Assembly: GCA_963717955.1 (NCBI GenBank)
Contig: CAVQXR010000003.1
Span: 186,001-250,000, forward strand
Length of the DNA stretch: 64,000 nt
Source of the DNA: CAVQXR01 sp963717955
GTDB lineage: Bacteria > Actinomycetota > Thermoleophilia > Gaiellales > Gaiellaceae
Direction: 5' to 3'
Shown: one piece after another, positions 63,037 to 64,000 of the stretch
Numbering within the stretch: position 1 is the first letter of the stretch
How the letters are laid out: every line of letters begins with the position of its first letter
Notes under the pieces: model-generated
Databases searched by the model: none
Told to the model about the DNA's origin: nothing
The model's input: the letters and a program-made list of their open reading frames with translations, nothing else
Translations under genes and position numbers: made by a program

Positions 63037-64000
63037 CAGCGGCCGGGCTCCGGGATCATCTCGATCGCGTGCACCGGGCACTGCTCGAAGCAGACGCCGC
63101 AGCCGGTACAGCGGTCGTAGTCGAACCGGTAGCGGCGCCCCTCGCCGAGCTTGATCACCGCGTCCTCGGGGCAGGCGCCCAGGCACCCGTCGCACTCGAA
63201 GCAGTTGCCGCACGACAGACACCGGCCCGCCTCGTAGACCGCCTCCTCGGCGGAAAGGCCGCCGACCACCTCGCCGAAGTCCGCAATCCGCTCCTCAGGC
63301 CGGGAGCTCTGGCTGCTGCCGGCGGGCGATTGTCACCGAAGTACCAGAGATGAAGCTTGTCGAAGCTCGCCAGCTCGTGCTTGGGCGAGCTCACGGCCGC
63401 GCCACTGCGCAGCCAGGCGTCGATGTGGCGGGCGGCCTTCTTGCCGTGACCCACCCCGACCGTCACGGTCTGCTCGCTCGGCACCATGTCCCCGCCGGCG
63501 AACAAGCCCGGGCTGCCGGTCTGGAGCGACGTCGACACCTGCACGGTGCCGTCGCGCGCGATTTCCACGCCCGGCACCTGGCGCAGGAAGGCGGTGTCGG
63601 ACTCCTGGCCGAGCGCCAGGATCACCGTGTCGGCGGCGAGCGTCTCGAACCGGCCGGTCGGCTGCGGATAGCCGGACTCGTCGAGCTCCATCAGCTCGAC
63701 CTCGCAGCTCCGGACCGTCGAAGGTCGTGATCGTCCGCAGCCAGTGGATCCGCACGCCTTCCCGCTCGGCGTCCTCGGCCTCGTCGAGATGGGCGGGCAT
63801 CTGCTCCCGGGTCCGCCGGTAGACGATCAGCGCCTCGTCCGCACCCATCCGGCGGGCGACCCGGGCGGCGTCCATCGCGGTGTTGCCGCCGCCGTAGACC
63901 GCCACACGCCGGCCGATCACCGGCCGCTCGCCGGAGGCGACGCTGCGCAGGAACGAGACCGCGTCCACGATCCGGCCGGCGTCACGGGCCGGGATGTCGA
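63036..64000 (-). CDS. GltD-like FAD/NAD(P) oxidoreductase with ferredoxin domain (partial, two frameshifts)
   Basis: The 3' part of a glutamate-synthase-small-chain-like flavoprotein, open at the window edge. It has GGGNTAMDAARVARR (NAD(P) fold), LIVYRRTREQMPA, then after a shift near 63710 LAADTVILALGQESDT and GLFAGGDMVPSEQTV (FAD end), and after a second shift near 63320 an EERIADFGEVVGGL segment. The tail holds two [4Fe-4S] clusters: CLSCGNCFECDGCLGACP and CTGCGVCFEQCP. It is upstream of nifJ with a 1-nt overlap (TGATG) and would move electrons between NAD(P)H and the ferredoxin pool used by PFOR. Confidence 0.8.

Overview
The window comes from a high-GC bacterium. Codon use, frequent GTG/TTG starts, 4-nt start/stop overlaps, Tat-type lipoprotein signals with Thr/Ala/Glu-rich linkers, and the gene families suggest an actinomycetote, perhaps of the Thermoleophilia type; this placement is inference, because no rRNA or marker gene is present. 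The sequence is probably a draft or metagenome contig. Several otherwise well-conserved genes carry single-base frameshifts, so real decay and sequencing indels are hard to separate.

Layout. 0-2.1 kb: end of an endonuclease/exonuclease/phosphatase protein, a tRNA 5'-half remnant, an MFS transporter and an SDR remnant. 2.1-13.9 kb: a catabolic island with three Asp/Glu/hydantoin-racemase-like proteins that lack both catalytic cysteines, a bicupin, an aldose-epimerase-like protein, an SMP-30 lactonase-like protein, an enolase-superfamily enzyme, three SDRs, a class III CoA-transferase, a GntR/FCD regulator and an MBL-fold protein. 14-20 kb: an oligopeptide-type ABC transporter split into two divergent arms. 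19.7-24 kb: three HEAT-repeat proteins. 24-33 kb: a polyamine-type ABC transporter with a fused 12-TM permease and two binding proteins, followed by SnoaL-like proteins, an SDR, a Gfo/Idh dehydrogenase and an uncharacterised protein with a second copy nearby. 33-39 kb: a TIM-barrel isomerase, two SDRs, an ABM-like protein, a coiled-coil protein and an LLM-class flavin oxidoreductase. 39.6-45.1 kb: a VapBC module and a toxin/proteostasis-type island (soluble FtsH-like AAA protease, ARPP-1-like, Fic/Doc and nucleotidyltransferase genes), much of it broken. 45.3-57.1 kb: a urea/amide-type (Urt-like) ABC transporter, hydantoinase/oxoprolinase A and B, a probable selenocysteine peroxiredoxin, a universal stress protein and an amidase. 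58.5-64 kb: an operon of a GltD-like flavoprotein, pyruvate:ferredoxin oxidoreductase and a dihydroorotate-dehydrogenase-like protein.

Two points stand out. First, an in-frame UGA at 54701 lies exactly at the first redox position of a peroxiredoxin (W-U-R-P-C), followed by a hairpin with a GGUC loop and a bulge at the spacing expected of a bacterial SECIS. Second, a palindrome centred on ATGCAT recurs in the promoter regions from 8 to 29 kb (twice as pairs exactly 20 bp apart). It links the enolase/lactonase, CoA-transferase-GntR, SDR, both ABC transporters and the HEAT genes into one probable regulon; the GntR protein at 11.4 kb is the best candidate regulator.
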